DNA of 64,000 nucleotides from Sciurus carolinensis (lineage: Eukaryota > Chordata > Mammalia > Rodentia > Sciuridae). The stretch is taken from assembly GCF_902686445.1 (NCBI RefSeq), contig NC_062223.1, forward strand, positions 61,315,498 through 61,379,497, written 5' to 3'. Position 1 is the first letter of the stretch. Each line of letters opens with the position of its first letter. The notes under the pieces are model-generated. The model was not told the DNA's origin. It made no database searches and saw only the letters and a list, made by a program, of their open reading frames with translations. Below, one piece after another: positions 23,416 to 33,429 of the stretch. The position numbers and the translations under genes were made by a program.

Positions 23416-23622
23416 GTATGGCCAGGCATGTTGACACATGCATGTAATCCCACCAGATCAGAAGACTGAGGCAGGAGGATCCCAAGTTCAAGGCAAACCT
23501 CAGCAACGTGAGGCCCTAAGCAATTCAGTGAGACCTGTCTCAAAGTGAAAAGTAAAAAGGTCTAGGGATATTGCTCTATGGTTAAGCTTCCCAGGTTCAA
23601 TCCCAGTACCAAAGGCATGGGG
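23416..23622 (+). mobile_element. B1-dID SINE, sense
   Basis: The B1 half (ggccaggcatgttgacacat, gaggcaggaggatcccaagt) is followed by a dID half (ggttaagcttcccaggttca, atcccagtacc). The dimer is diagnostic of the squirrel-related clade. Target duplications are not clear. Confidence 0.88.
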
Positions 23623-23820
23623 GAGCAGTTGAGGAGAAGTAGGATAGGAATAAAAAGGAAAAAGGTACAGTTGATAAGTATTTAAAGTAATAAAAAAAAC
23701 AATTCATTTAGCACTTATGGCACAGGAATATGTGAGATGAGTGATAGCAGTGCAGAAGGGAAGGGGGGCATTGGGAATACTCATTATATGGAATTTTCAC
23801 TTATAAATGCAAAGCAGAAG

Positions 23821-24143
23821 AGTCACCACCTAACCCTGGGCAGATATGTTCTAAAACCACCAGTGAATGCCTGAAACCTCAGGTAGCACTGAATCCTATA
23901 TCAACTGTATTTTCCTTAGACTTGTATACCTATGATAAAGTTTATAAATTAGACACAGTAAGAAATTGACAATAATAACCATAAAACAGCAGTTATAACA
24001 ATACACTGTAATGAAAGTCCTATATATGTGTGTCTGTCTCTCCTCACATGAATGTCTTATTGTACTCTACTGTTCATTTGGACTCATGTTGAATGCAGGT
24101 AACTGAAACCTCAGAAAGTGGAACAGCAGATAAGGGGGCTATT
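23821..24143. mobile_element. Tigger3-like MITE
   Basis: The interior contains ctatgataaagtttataaat, agacacagtaagaaattgac and tataacaatacactgtaatg, and the right end gcagataagggggctatta. This is the same family as the larger element at 32599-33421; subfamily named from memory. Confidence 0.75.
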
Positions 24144-24248
24144 ATATGGTATTATTTGAAAGTAGAATTTGATTAGTCAAAAATGTTTATTGTAAACTCC
24201 AGAGCAACTGAATCTTAATCCTCTCTAATGGTGACCCAGTGAAACTTT

Positions 24249-24494
24249 ACTTTACATTAATTAATTGATTAATTAATTTTGTGGTTCCGGGGATTGACCT
24301 CGAGACACATTGCTACATCCCTAGTGCTTTTTATTTTTATTTTTTACTTTGAGAAAGGATCTCCCTAAGTTGCACAGGCTGGACTGGAACTTCTGGTCTT
24401 CCTGTCTCAGCCTCCAGAGTTACTGGGTGTATACGTGTGTGCCTCCATGCCTGGCAAAATTCTTTGTTTTTTGTTTTTTTTTTTTTTTTTTGGT

Positions 24495-24543
<49 letters not shown>

Positions 24544-24627
24544 GGGAATTGAATCCCATCCAGGACCTCATGCATGCTAGGCAACCGTTCTACCACTGAG
24601 CTACATACCTAGATCCCAGTGAAAGTT
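24249..24627 (-). mobile_element. Composite ID plus B1-dID insertion
   Basis: Reading the minus strand, an ID body (24615 down to about 24545) is followed by a TG-expanded linker and A-rich tract (+ strand T-run near 24476-24492), then a complete B1-dID (about 24455 down to 24280). A direct repeat cccagtgaaa(c/g)ttt lies outside the whole block at 24235-24248 and 24615-24628, although its CCC overlaps the ID terminus. I found no separate duplication around either unit. Confidence 0.75.
24494..24543. repeat. (TG)n microsatellite
   Basis: About 24 TG units with minor interruptions lie in the tail region of the antisense ID element. Confidence 0.95.
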
Positions 24628-24630
24628 TTC

Positions 24631-25930
24631 TAGAAGGGAAATCACATGGTTAGATTTCCTTTCCTTTGTCTTCATTGTCATGTTGAAGTCCTGAAAAGTA
24701 GATTCTGGAGGCAAGCCTGTCATGGTATCAGAGGAATGGCCTTTGGGGCTCAAAGGTAAAGTCAGTCTGGCCTAGGCTTTCTCCTTTTCTGACGTTTGCC
24801 TCCTGGTTGAAAGTTCTGACTCTTTTAGATGTAGCTTTGTGGAATTCTGGAAAAACCACCTTGCCTTGGAGATAATTTACCTACAACACCTGAAATGATC
24901 TTTGTTTTTATTTTCTATATCAAAATGAATAAAACTTAAAGATTCATATTAATTAGTTGGGAGTAGTTACTAGTATCTGGCAAGTCTTTCAAAATAAGGT
25001 AAAAGGAAATTGTCTTAACAGCAAACCCAGATTAATTCTCTGATTTGGGGAACAAAGGGAAAGGGAGCATTTTTCATGAAAACAAGGAAAAAAGAAAAAG
25101 AGGTGAGTTTCAAGCTTGAAAAATGAATAGTAGTAAATATTCAACTTCTCTCCGAAAGTTTTCTCATCTAAAAACAGTGCCATCAACTTTCTAAGATGCT
25201 TGTAAGGAGTAAATGAAATAATAATTGTAAATAGTTTTACTACTGCTCTAACATCAGGCTTTGTGCTATTTCTGTATAACTTCTGTCTTCTTATTACAAT
25301 TGTATCTCTATTTTCCTTCCTTTCCTTTATATCCTTTTATTATATTGCAGTCTTTCTAAAAGTCATTTAAAATAATAATCAGAATAATGTCCTTTATAAA
25401 TCAGTGACATGAGTATAAATAAAATATATCCATGACTTTCCATCTGTTTGCTAAATCCTGTTGTGGAATCCTGCAAGGGATCAAGTGTATCTGGTGCTAT
25501 TTGGCTTAGGGGTGACTAAACAAAAGGATGGTGTTTGTGTTGAATGCAGCAGGAGAGACTCTTGGCCCACACTTTATGGAGGCACAGGTCTGGGAGTGAC
25601 TGGTGCAAAAATGGGGTCATGCTGAACAAGACCAGGACAACTCATGTGAGGTAGAAGAAAAAAGTGATTTCAGGCAGTGCAAGGCCCATAGCTGCTCATG
25701 GAAAGAATTTGGAAAGGAATAAGGAGGGAAGAGAAGTCAAGTTGCAAGAATGGAACATATGAAATAAATAAGCAAGTAAGGTGAGATCATGAGAGCAACA
25801 AGGCCAAAGGAAGCGAATGTCATTCGTCCTCTGTTTTGTAGGACAAGGAACTTGGCTCTCTAAGCCCCAGTTTCTTCACCTGTAATATGGTGACTGGAGA
25901 AAGGAGAGGGCCTAAAATATATCTTGCAAG
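24631..25930. other. Unique sequence, no gene recognised
   Basis: AT-rich sequence without a coding frame of note and without a repeat I can name. Confidence 0.45.
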
Positions 25931-25932
25931 GT

Positions 25933-26520
25933 TTCTTAACCTTTCTTTATTGCCATGAACCCCTTTGGCAATTAATTGACCTATGAACCCTGTCTTTGTT
26001 TTTTTCTGCAGCAGAACTGAAGTGCAAGGATTTATTTGGGAGGTGTAGAAACTGCCCATAGAGAAGTGAGAAAGGAAATGAAGCCAATGAAGTGGAACAC
26101 TGGAACTTTATCCCATAGGGATAAGATGGGACAAGATGCAAAACAACTCAGAATTTTCCCTCTTGAACGATAAGGAAGCTGGGGTAGTCATACACCTACT
26201 CCTGAGGGTGTTAATACCTGGCACTTCCAACCTGCCATGTGGGCATCCAGGCAATGCTACTTTGCATACTTGGTGGGGTGGAGAGTTCTCTCGAGTTCTC
26301 AGATCCAGAGAGTGTAAGAGCGCATTGGAAGCCAGCTGGGGTGTACTGAAAGGTTGGAGGGATATGCAGCAGGGTACTTCTAGCATCTGCTACAGTCCCC
26401 CTTCTCACAATAATGTTTTAAAATGCATAAAATAAAATACATAGAATTACAAAGAAAACCAATTATATTGAAATTCAGTTCTATCCACAGACCCCTCGGG
26501 GGACCTTGGGTTAAGAAGCC
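25933..26520. mobile_element. hAT-like MITE interrupted by an LTR-like block
   Basis: The left arm gtttcttaacctttctttat with catgaacccctttggcaatt and the right arm taatgttttaaaatgcataa, then ccttgggttaagaagccctg, form inverted termini of a known type of hAT-derived element. The two halves are continuous once 26007-26394 is removed. The family name is not assigned. Confidence 0.6.
26007..26394 (-). mobile_element. Possible solo LTR inside the MITE
   Basis: On the minus strand the block starts tgtagcagatgc and ends ctgctgca, giving the TG...CA termini of an LTR, and contains an aataaa signal (ccaaataaatccttgcactt) about 30 bases before its end, as in many ERV LTRs. It interrupts the flanking MITE. 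No clear target duplication and no internal viral sequence are seen. Confidence 0.4.
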
Positions 26521-28130
26521 CTGCTAGGATTTCTTTTCAATGTGAAATTATATGGTTTTATGACCTAAGAGTGCAGATTGTGTTTCTCTGCCAGGAGGTG
26601 GTTGAGTAAAGCTCTGCCTACTCTAAGTAGACACTATTTCAAAGGAAAAATGCACTCACCCAACCTGACAATCCCCTGCAGCTCAGGGACTATAAATGAT
26701 GCCGCTGGACTCCTTCACTCTCTTTTTATTTTTTACAGTGTTTGTTTTGCTTTGTTTACGTTTCTGTGTTTTTAATGTCTCCTTTGTTAGGCCTTAAAGC
26801 ACTCTGGGGTAACAATTTGCCCACATCACCCTGCCAGCAGTTCTGGCCCTCTCAGCTGTCCCTGGGGAGCTCCAAAGTCATATGTGTGAAGTGTCTGGGT
26901 CCCATGCAGCCACAGAGGGCCAGGGTCCATCATGTGGCATCACAGTGCCAACAGGTGGCTGTGTGTGGCATGCTGGAGCGGCCACCCCACTGGGAGCTGC
27001 ACGCCACCGAGACACTATCCCACCTCCTAATGTGACTCCGTGGCTCTGTTACTCACTGCTAAATTACAGTATTATGACTTCATTGTTGAGTCCCAATTCT
27101 CCTAATTATAGCCTGGAGATCTATTATTTGATTTGGTAACACCAAGTGCTTCTTTTCTAAATCATGTAATCTCTTGTAGCTTATTAATGTCAGGTTTGCG
27201 CACACGCAGGGACTTGGTTGTTTGCCAGGCAGAATCAAATTTTCAAATTTTCGCTGTGTTATGTTACAGGGCTTTGCTTGTTACAATCTAATTATATTGG
27301 CACTGAAATACCGAAAACCAATTTATATTAGAAAGCACTTTAACTCTTTCTTTGGAGTGAATTTACATGCATAAGCGTCTGCCACACCATTGGTCTGTTT
27401 TGCTTTCCCACCAGAAAATTCCTTCTGGGAAGGAGGTAAAACTAATAGTCTCTTTCTATGAAAAAGTCTGCTGTTGATGTAGAAGATCTGCACACATGCT
27501 CATTCTTGAACTTGTTCAAAGCATGGGGCAGCAAGTATACCCTTTCCACCTCCCTACTTGATCCATGCTGGGAATGTTGTTACTCTAGACACCCAGAAGC
27601 CCCATTCTTGGCGGGTGATGCCTCTGGAACTGTCCTCAGTACCATTCCCAACATCAACCCCTGCTGCCTTTCAGACATACTTTGCTACACTCTAGGGCCC
27701 CAAGGGACCCATTACCAAAAGTCCAAGAAGACTTTCTGCCTCTCGAAGTTGCTGCAGCTGTGGGATGACCCTCGGCATCTTCATTGCCTTCTCAGGGGGA
27801 TCTTGCAACTGTTGCATCTGACCATCAAGGTATTTGTTTGTCACTCTGTTAGTCTCCTTAGTAATGACTAGGAACACTGCTTCTGTCACACCTTTTAACC
27901 AGGAAGCACTATTTAAATCGTCCAGTAGGCTGCCTTTGCAAAGGAATCCCAACTCCCTCCTGGTTTCTGACTCCTCTCCTGCCTCCTGACTCCTTTCTTC
28001 CTTTTTATCTTTGGTAACAGGTCTTGTTCCTGCTGATGTAGTGCAGGTAGAGAGGAAGGTGGTGTCCCAGAAGACAGCAGGGAACTCAGGTAGAAAGGAA
28101 CCCCAGAGGGTGGCATCTTAATGCAAGGGA
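26521..28130. other. Unique sequence; possible conserved non-coding segment
   Basis: No gene is recognised; the 137-codon frame at 27458-27871 lacks any domain or splice context. About 27170-27390 is AT-rich yet keeps CpGs and shows no repeat family, so it is a candidate conserved element on weak grounds. Confidence 0.35.
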
Positions 28131-28132
28131 AA

Positions 28133-28313
28133 GAGCAGCAGCATTAACACCGGACAGGTCTGGGTGGGAATCCTAGTACCTCAGTTTCCTACTGTGCAGC
28201 TTGGGCAAGTCATTTAATTTTTCTGAGCCTCAGTCTCCCTAACCTATGGTATAGTTATACCCACCTTGTAGGTTGTTTTGAAGCATGATGGAACAAAGTA
28301 TTTGGAGCACCTA
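28133..28313 (+). mobile_element. MIR SINE, sense
   Basis: The copy includes cttgggcaagtcatttaatt, ttctgagcctcagtctccct and a recognisable decayed 3' half. Confidence 0.8.
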
Positions 28314-29045
28314 GAAGTTCTAAGAAGAAAGGACTTAGTATATCTCTTATCCCCCAAGAGACTTTTCCTCTTGAGCTCACCCTCTTGGCCTGTGTGGCTC
28401 CAGAGGCCAGGCTCTTTCCAACTGAGGACATTTTCTCCTCTCTGTCCTAGAGTACTTGGGGCCCTGCCCAGCACTGCTCCTAATAACCATGGCTACAGCA
28501 CAACTCAAATTTCTGAGCTGTAAATGTCTTGTTTAGCTGTAAATTTATCACACAGTGCCAAGCTTCAGAGACAATGAACTCAGTGCTGTCCTTCTTCAAA
28601 CTCATGAGTTTTGTAGCTGCAATGGATAGAGATTTGCCCACTGACACTTGTTGGTGATCAAAACCATAACTTACCACTAAGACCTTTATGCAATTCATCT
28701 GTTTAATTTTATTGTTTATTATGCACATTTCAAATGCATTCTAAAGTGTGTTGCAAACACTGTAACTAATGCCTGCATTCCCAGCCATCAGATTCCTCTC
28801 ACTTGACCTTGTGCCATGCAATTGCTTCCCTTTTGTTCTGGTAGTTTCTGCCCCTGCATACTCTTCTTTGATCCATTTCATATCCCAGTTGCCGCACAGA
28901 GGACTACTCTTCTGTACCTGGTTTTTATCATCCCCAGGCAAGTTTCAGTACTCCTGTCCATCTTGATATCTGCAGATGACCTTTGTACTTCACTCACCTC
29001 ATAAATGGCATCCTCTGTAAAAGATAGGATCAGACAGAAGTTGTC
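28314..29045. other. Unique sequence, no gene recognised
   Basis: Short overlapping frames on both strands; nothing recognised. Confidence 0.45.
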
Positions 29046-29049
29046 TTCA

Positions 29050-29230
29050 CTTATCTTGACCTTGTGTCTTCATCTGTAAAAGAAGAACAATGACACCTCC
29101 TTCAGACTTGCTCTGAAAGAGCATAGTACTTGGTAACTGGGGGTAGAGTTGAGCATAGTACTTGGTACCTGGTGGGTAGAGTTGAGCATAGTACTTGGTA
29201 CATGATGGATGCTCAATAAATTTTTTCTCT
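29050..29230 (+). mobile_element. MIR SINE, sense, with amplified 3' end
   Basis: The core cttgtgtcttcatctgtaaa is followed by the MIR 3' terminus (gcatagtacttggtacatga, then ggatgctcaataaatttttt). The terminal ~34 bases are present in three tandem copies. Confidence 0.8.
29118..29206. repeat. Three-copy ~34-bp tandem repeat
   Basis: The unit gagcatagtacttggta plus ~17 bases (c)tgg(t/g)gggtagagttg starts near 29118, 29151 and 29185; the third copy continues into the ordinary MIR end. The copies are nearly identical, so the expansion is recent relative to the MIR. Confidence 0.9.
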
Positions 29231-29859
29231 AATCAGGATGGGGTTGTACATAACATGAATGTATATTTAATTTGAAATTCTTGATAAGTTCTTTTTTCCC
29301 TTAACTTCACTTTTTTATTAGAAAAAAATTTCAAATATGTACTAAAATAGATGAATACTAAATTTCCATAGACCCATAATAGTTCTAATGATCAACATTT
29401 TCATAACTCTCTACATTTACTTTCAATTCCAGTGAACTTTCAGCATGCAATCCTCCTATCAGCTGGTTTGATTTCTGCATTGTGGTGGGTGGATGATACA
29501 ACACAGGCACCATCCATTGCTGGAGAAAATACTTATTTTCTAATTCAAAGATCTGCAGATCTTTCCCCTTCTCAGGTATAAGGTTTTGCTATAAAGCTTT
29601 GAACATCCAAAAATTTGACTGCATTTTCCCAGCTCATGAAGTAACTCAAACCCCACTGTCAGGAAATCAGCTCAATATTCTGATCTTAGCCTCTTGACCT
29701 TAGTACCCCCAATGAGGATTCTTCCATCACACTTCTCTAGCTTGAAGAAATCTTGAACATGTCCATGATTCAACATGTCTAGCCAGGGAGCAACAGAGGT
29801 ACAAGGTAGATCCTGTGTCTACTTCCCTGGAATGAAATCTTTAAAACACATTTTACAGG
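29231..29859. other. Unique sequence, no gene recognised
   Basis: Nothing identifiable beyond general AT-rich sequence. Confidence 0.45.
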
Positions 29860-30120
29860 CATCTGCTCAGTTTCTGTCATTCAGAGAACCTGGCCTGTTT
29901 CTCCCATACTGCTACGTCTTTGCCCAATTTACTCCCTCTGCCTGGAATACTCTCCTGACTCCAACTCATTTCTAATCAAAGAAATTTAACTCGTTCTTTG
30001 CATCTTGATAGAAAAGTCATCTGCTCAAAGAAGTATTCTCAGATCCATCTGGTCCAATATTGCATCTGTCCCAACTAGCCTGGGAGTAAATTGCTCATTA
30101 TATTTCTATCTAGTGTAATC
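29860..30120 (+). mobile_element. L2 LINE 3' region, sense
   Basis: The pattern ctctgcctggaatactctcc, then gtcatctgctcaaagaagta and attctcagatccatctggtc, follows the L2 3' region. Only the terminal part is present. Confidence 0.7.
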
Positions 30121-30204
30121 ATATGTCCCAATTTGCTGGGGACTGTCCTGGTTGGTGCCTATTGTCCCAACATTATTAATAATATTCTTTCACTCTCAAA
30201 AGTC

Positions 30205-30732
30205 TGAGTTGAACAACATGGTATGGTAGACATACCCTATGTGACCCCCAATGAGTCAGGCCTCTTTAGAATGAAGGCCCCTTTAGTTTAGGCCTTCTCT
30301 TGAATGAAGCAGAATTTGAGATTTGCTTCTGACAAATAGAATATGGAAAAAGTAACTCCTAGATTATGGTACCTCATATGAGACTCTGTCTTAGCAAACT
30401 AAAGCAAGATTGTTCGGCTGGCCTTGCAGTAGCTAGCAGCTGTGGTGTGAACTGCCTGGGGAAAAGGCCCCCAGAACTCTGGGTAGACTCCAGGAGCTGA
30501 AGGCCTCAGTGTTCTATAAGAGAGGAGAAGACTTCTGCTGGCAATGATGTCAGAATAAGACCCCTAACCTAGAAAGGGATCTTGGCTGTAGCCTTGTGAG
30601 ACCCTGAGCAGAGGACCCTGTAGAACCATGCCTGGATTCCTGACCCATGGTTACTGTGAGGTAATAAATAGATGTTATTTTAAACCACTAAGCTTGTGAT
30701 AATTTGTTCTGCAGGAATAAGAATAATATGAC
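30205..30732 (+). mobile_element. Probable ERVL-MaLR LTR relic
   Basis: The 3' part is characteristic: gtgaggtaataaatagatgt, then aaaccactaagcttgtgata and atttgttctgcaggaataag, which matches the polyadenylation-signal and terminal region of MLT1-class LTRs. The upstream half fits in size but is too decayed to place. No internal retroviral sequence is present. Confidence 0.5.
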
Positions 30733-30837
30733 TGCCCTCCAACTAATCAAGAACTCCAATACTTTCTCCCCCAATACACTGAATGCTTGGACATATGTTA
30801 CATTCATCTCTAGTTTCTCTATACTCAGGGACCACAG

Positions 30838-31095
30838 CAGGCAGTGTAGCACACAACTTAAAGGAGCAGAATCTGGAGATTGAATATCTGTGTCTGAATC
30901 CCAGATCCATCACTGACTGGCTGTGTGACTTTAAACAAATGTTTTAATTGCTCAGGGCCTCAGTTTTCTCATTTGTGAAGTGCAGTTACAGAAAAGTACT
31001 TTCCTTTTATGAGGTAAGACTGTTGTAAAGATATATTGAGTTAATGTAAAAGCACTTATACCCATTGGCACAGAGTTCTGGGTAATTTGCTGTTA
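30838..31095 (+). mobile_element. MIR SINE, sense
   Basis: It contains gactggctgtgtgactttaa and ctcagggcctcagttttctc, in a long well-preserved sense copy. Confidence 0.82.
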
Positions 31096-31097
31096 CT

Positions 31098-31260
31098 TAT
31101 GGTCTTTGTGCCATTTAGTCCTTATGTCAAATCTGCTTTAATTATCCCCATTTGCAGATAAAGAAACTGAGGCTCAGAGACATTAAGTATCTTGCCCAAA
31201 ATTAAACCCACTCAATAAATGGAAAAGAGACTCAAACCAAATCTGCTTGCATTCTTCTAT
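31098..31260 (-). mobile_element. MIR SINE, antisense
   Basis: The copy has atccccatttgcagataaag, aaactgaggctcagagacat and tatcttgcccaaaattaaac. It abuts the previous MIR in tail-to-tail orientation. Confidence 0.8.
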
Positions 31261-31302
31261 CCTCTTTGTACTTGTGTCTTTCTTGTGTATATACATTTCA
31301 GG

Positions 31303-31330
31303 AAAAACAAACAAACAAACAAATAAAAAA
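31303..31330. repeat. (AAAC)n simple repeat
   Basis: Short tandem array of AAAC units, then AAAT and an A-run. Confidence 0.9.
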
Positions 31331-31549
31331 CAGCACTTTCCTTAGGATTCTCTAATGGAATTTACAAGAACTAAGGGTTCAAATATCCAGATTTCAAGTT
31401 TGGCTTATGTTCTGGAGCCACCTTTCCAGGCACGGGTGGGTTTCTAGAAGCACAGGGAGCAGGCAGACAATTTAGGCAGTTGAGTGGGACATGGTGACCT
31501 ATAAATGAGCACGAGGACACATTAAGTTGACATACCACCTGACAAATGA

Positions 31550-31830
31550 TGACGGACTTTTAAACAATTCCAGTCTACTAAAAACTAGATATTTGCATAA
31601 GTGCAGATTATTGGGACCCATAGATAATCTGCTACCTGCTCATTTTTAATGTGTTTGTGAACACTTGTGAGAAGCTCATTAATTGTAAGTGTCTGTAAGC
31701 TTATTGTGTTGTAAACCAAGCCTGACAGCACAATAGACACCTATAAAAGGAAGAGGCCTCTTTGCCAGTCAGTACTACAGCTTAGAAAGAGCAGGCATGC
31801 AAATCAGCCCAGGCATAATTGACAAGATTG
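31550..31830 (+). promoter_or_regulatory. Promoter-like site with TATA box and two octamers
   Basis: A TATAAAAG motif at 31742-31749 is followed 25-29 bases later by initiator-like CA positions (31767 or 31771). ATTTGCAT at 31591-31598 and its complement ATGCAAAT at 31797-31804 are POU-factor octamers. The stretch is free of recognised repeats. No open frame of note follows, so any transcript would be non-coding or have its coding exon elsewhere. This is motif coincidence until transcription data say otherwise. Confidence 0.2.
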
Positions 31831-32598
31831 CTGGGATGCACACAAGCCCTTATCTGAGTGAGTTTTATGTCCCTGTCCTTAGGTAACCCAGCAGAAATAC
31901 AAGCTGCTGTGATAAGGTTGACTCTAACCACATTTACCACAATGATAGGACAGGGTCAGGCACCAAGGCCCGGTAATCAGGAAATGCGTGAAGGCCATGG
32001 CCTGACAAGGCTGAAATCCATTTGTTATTCTCTGCTCAGAATGCCCTTGCTCTTTTCTAGACTGCTGGATCCTGACCCTCCTTTCAAGATGAGTCAGCTC
32101 CTCCTTGCTTTCTCTGACTTTGCTGGGAAATTGGTTTCTTCTTTTGTGCTCTGTGAGCCCCTTGCACACTTTCTTGAAGTGTTCTAAGTATGAAGGTATC
32201 CTAAGTGGTTCTCCTTTTCTCCATGCATAAATTAATGCACAACTCAAAGTTTTCTCAGATGCCCTCCAGAAATAAACAACTTCATAGGTGCCCTGTAAAC
32301 AAAAGCATCAGTGAGTGGTTCAGGTTTGGTGAGTAATACAGGAAGATATCACTCTGTACCTCGGCTTCCACCATCTGTTTTACTTCTTTCTACATACAGG
32401 CCCTCATGGGGGACATATTGCTCTTGTTACTTCAGGTAGGGAGTCACAAAACCAAAATCCTGCCTGACCAATCCTCTGCCCCCAAAAGATGTATCAAGCA
32501 TTCATTTATTTTATTTTTAATGTTAGAGATGAATTTCTAGGGGAAATTTCCTTACTGGAGACTAACAAAATATACTTTCATTTATTTTGTTGTATGCA
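31831..32598. other. Unique sequence, no gene recognised
   Basis: The 109-codon (+) and 107-codon (-) frames at 31858-32247 overlap on opposite strands and carry no recognisable domain. Confidence 0.45.
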
Positions 32599-33421
32599 CA
32601 GTAATCCCTCCTTATCCGTGGGGTTATGTTCAAGAGCCCCAGTGCAGCCTGCACCCACAGACAGTACTGTACGATATATATAAAAGAAGAGTATCCTTAA
32701 CCCAAAACCCAAAATCTAAAATGCTCTGAAATTCAACTTTTCAAGCATCAATGTGAAGCGCAATTACACATATTTAGAAGTCTGTACAAATATTCTGAAA
32801 TTGGAAAATTTAACATTTGAAACACTTCTGATCCCAAAGATTTTGAATAAGGGATATTCAACCTCTATTATTTTTCCTACACTGTATATACATACCTGTA
32901 GTAAAGTTAATTTATAAATTAGGTATAGTAAGAGATGAACAATAGCTAATCAAATAGAATAATTATAGCAATATGATGTAATAAAAATTGTGTGATTATG
33001 CTCTCTTTCGCTCTCTATATCTCATTGTATTGAATTACCCTTCTTGTGATGATGTGAGATGACACAATGACTATATGGTGAGATAAAGTGAGATGAATGA
33101 TATAGGCTTTGTGACAAAGAATTAGGCTACAACATAAAGGTTACACTTGAACACAAGCACTGTGATAACTGTGACAGGCAATCTGAAATCGAGATGACTG
33201 CTGAGTGACTAATGGGTGGGTAGATATACAGTGTGGATACACTGGGCAAAGAGATAATTCACGTCCTGTGCAGTATAGAGCAGGGTGGCACAAGATTTCA
33301 TCACACTACTCAATTTGAAACTTATAGATGTTTTTTTCTGGAATTTTTCCATTTAACATTTTCAGATTGAGATTGGTAACAAACTATGGAAAGTGAAATC
33401 TCTCATAAGGGAAGGCTGCTG
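32599..33421. mobile_element. Tigger3-like DNA transposon relic
   Basis: The left terminus cagtaatccctccttatccg and the right terminus ctcataagggaaggctgctg are inverted repeats; the right end is followed by TA. The interior contains gtaaagttaatttataaatt, atagcaatatgatgtaataa and ttcttgtgatgatgtgagat, shared with the copy at 23.8 kb. It is interrupted by a second, different Tigger-type MITE. Confidence 0.8.
32685..32866. mobile_element. Tigger-type MITE nested in the Tigger3-like element
   Basis: The left part gaagagtatccttaaccc and the right part ttgaataagggatattcaac, with ccaaaatctaaaatgctctg inside, match the same family as 19843-20276. Tigger3-like sequence continues on either side. Confidence 0.75.
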
Positions 33422-33429
33422 TATTCATG

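Noticed and set aside
27458..27871. 137-codon + strand frame with several Cys residues
   Set aside because: No ordered Cys spacing or signal peptide; judged a chance frame.
29118..29206. CRISPR-like array because of three repeated units
   Set aside because: The units are directly tandem with no spacers, lie in a MIR terminus, and the genome is mammalian.
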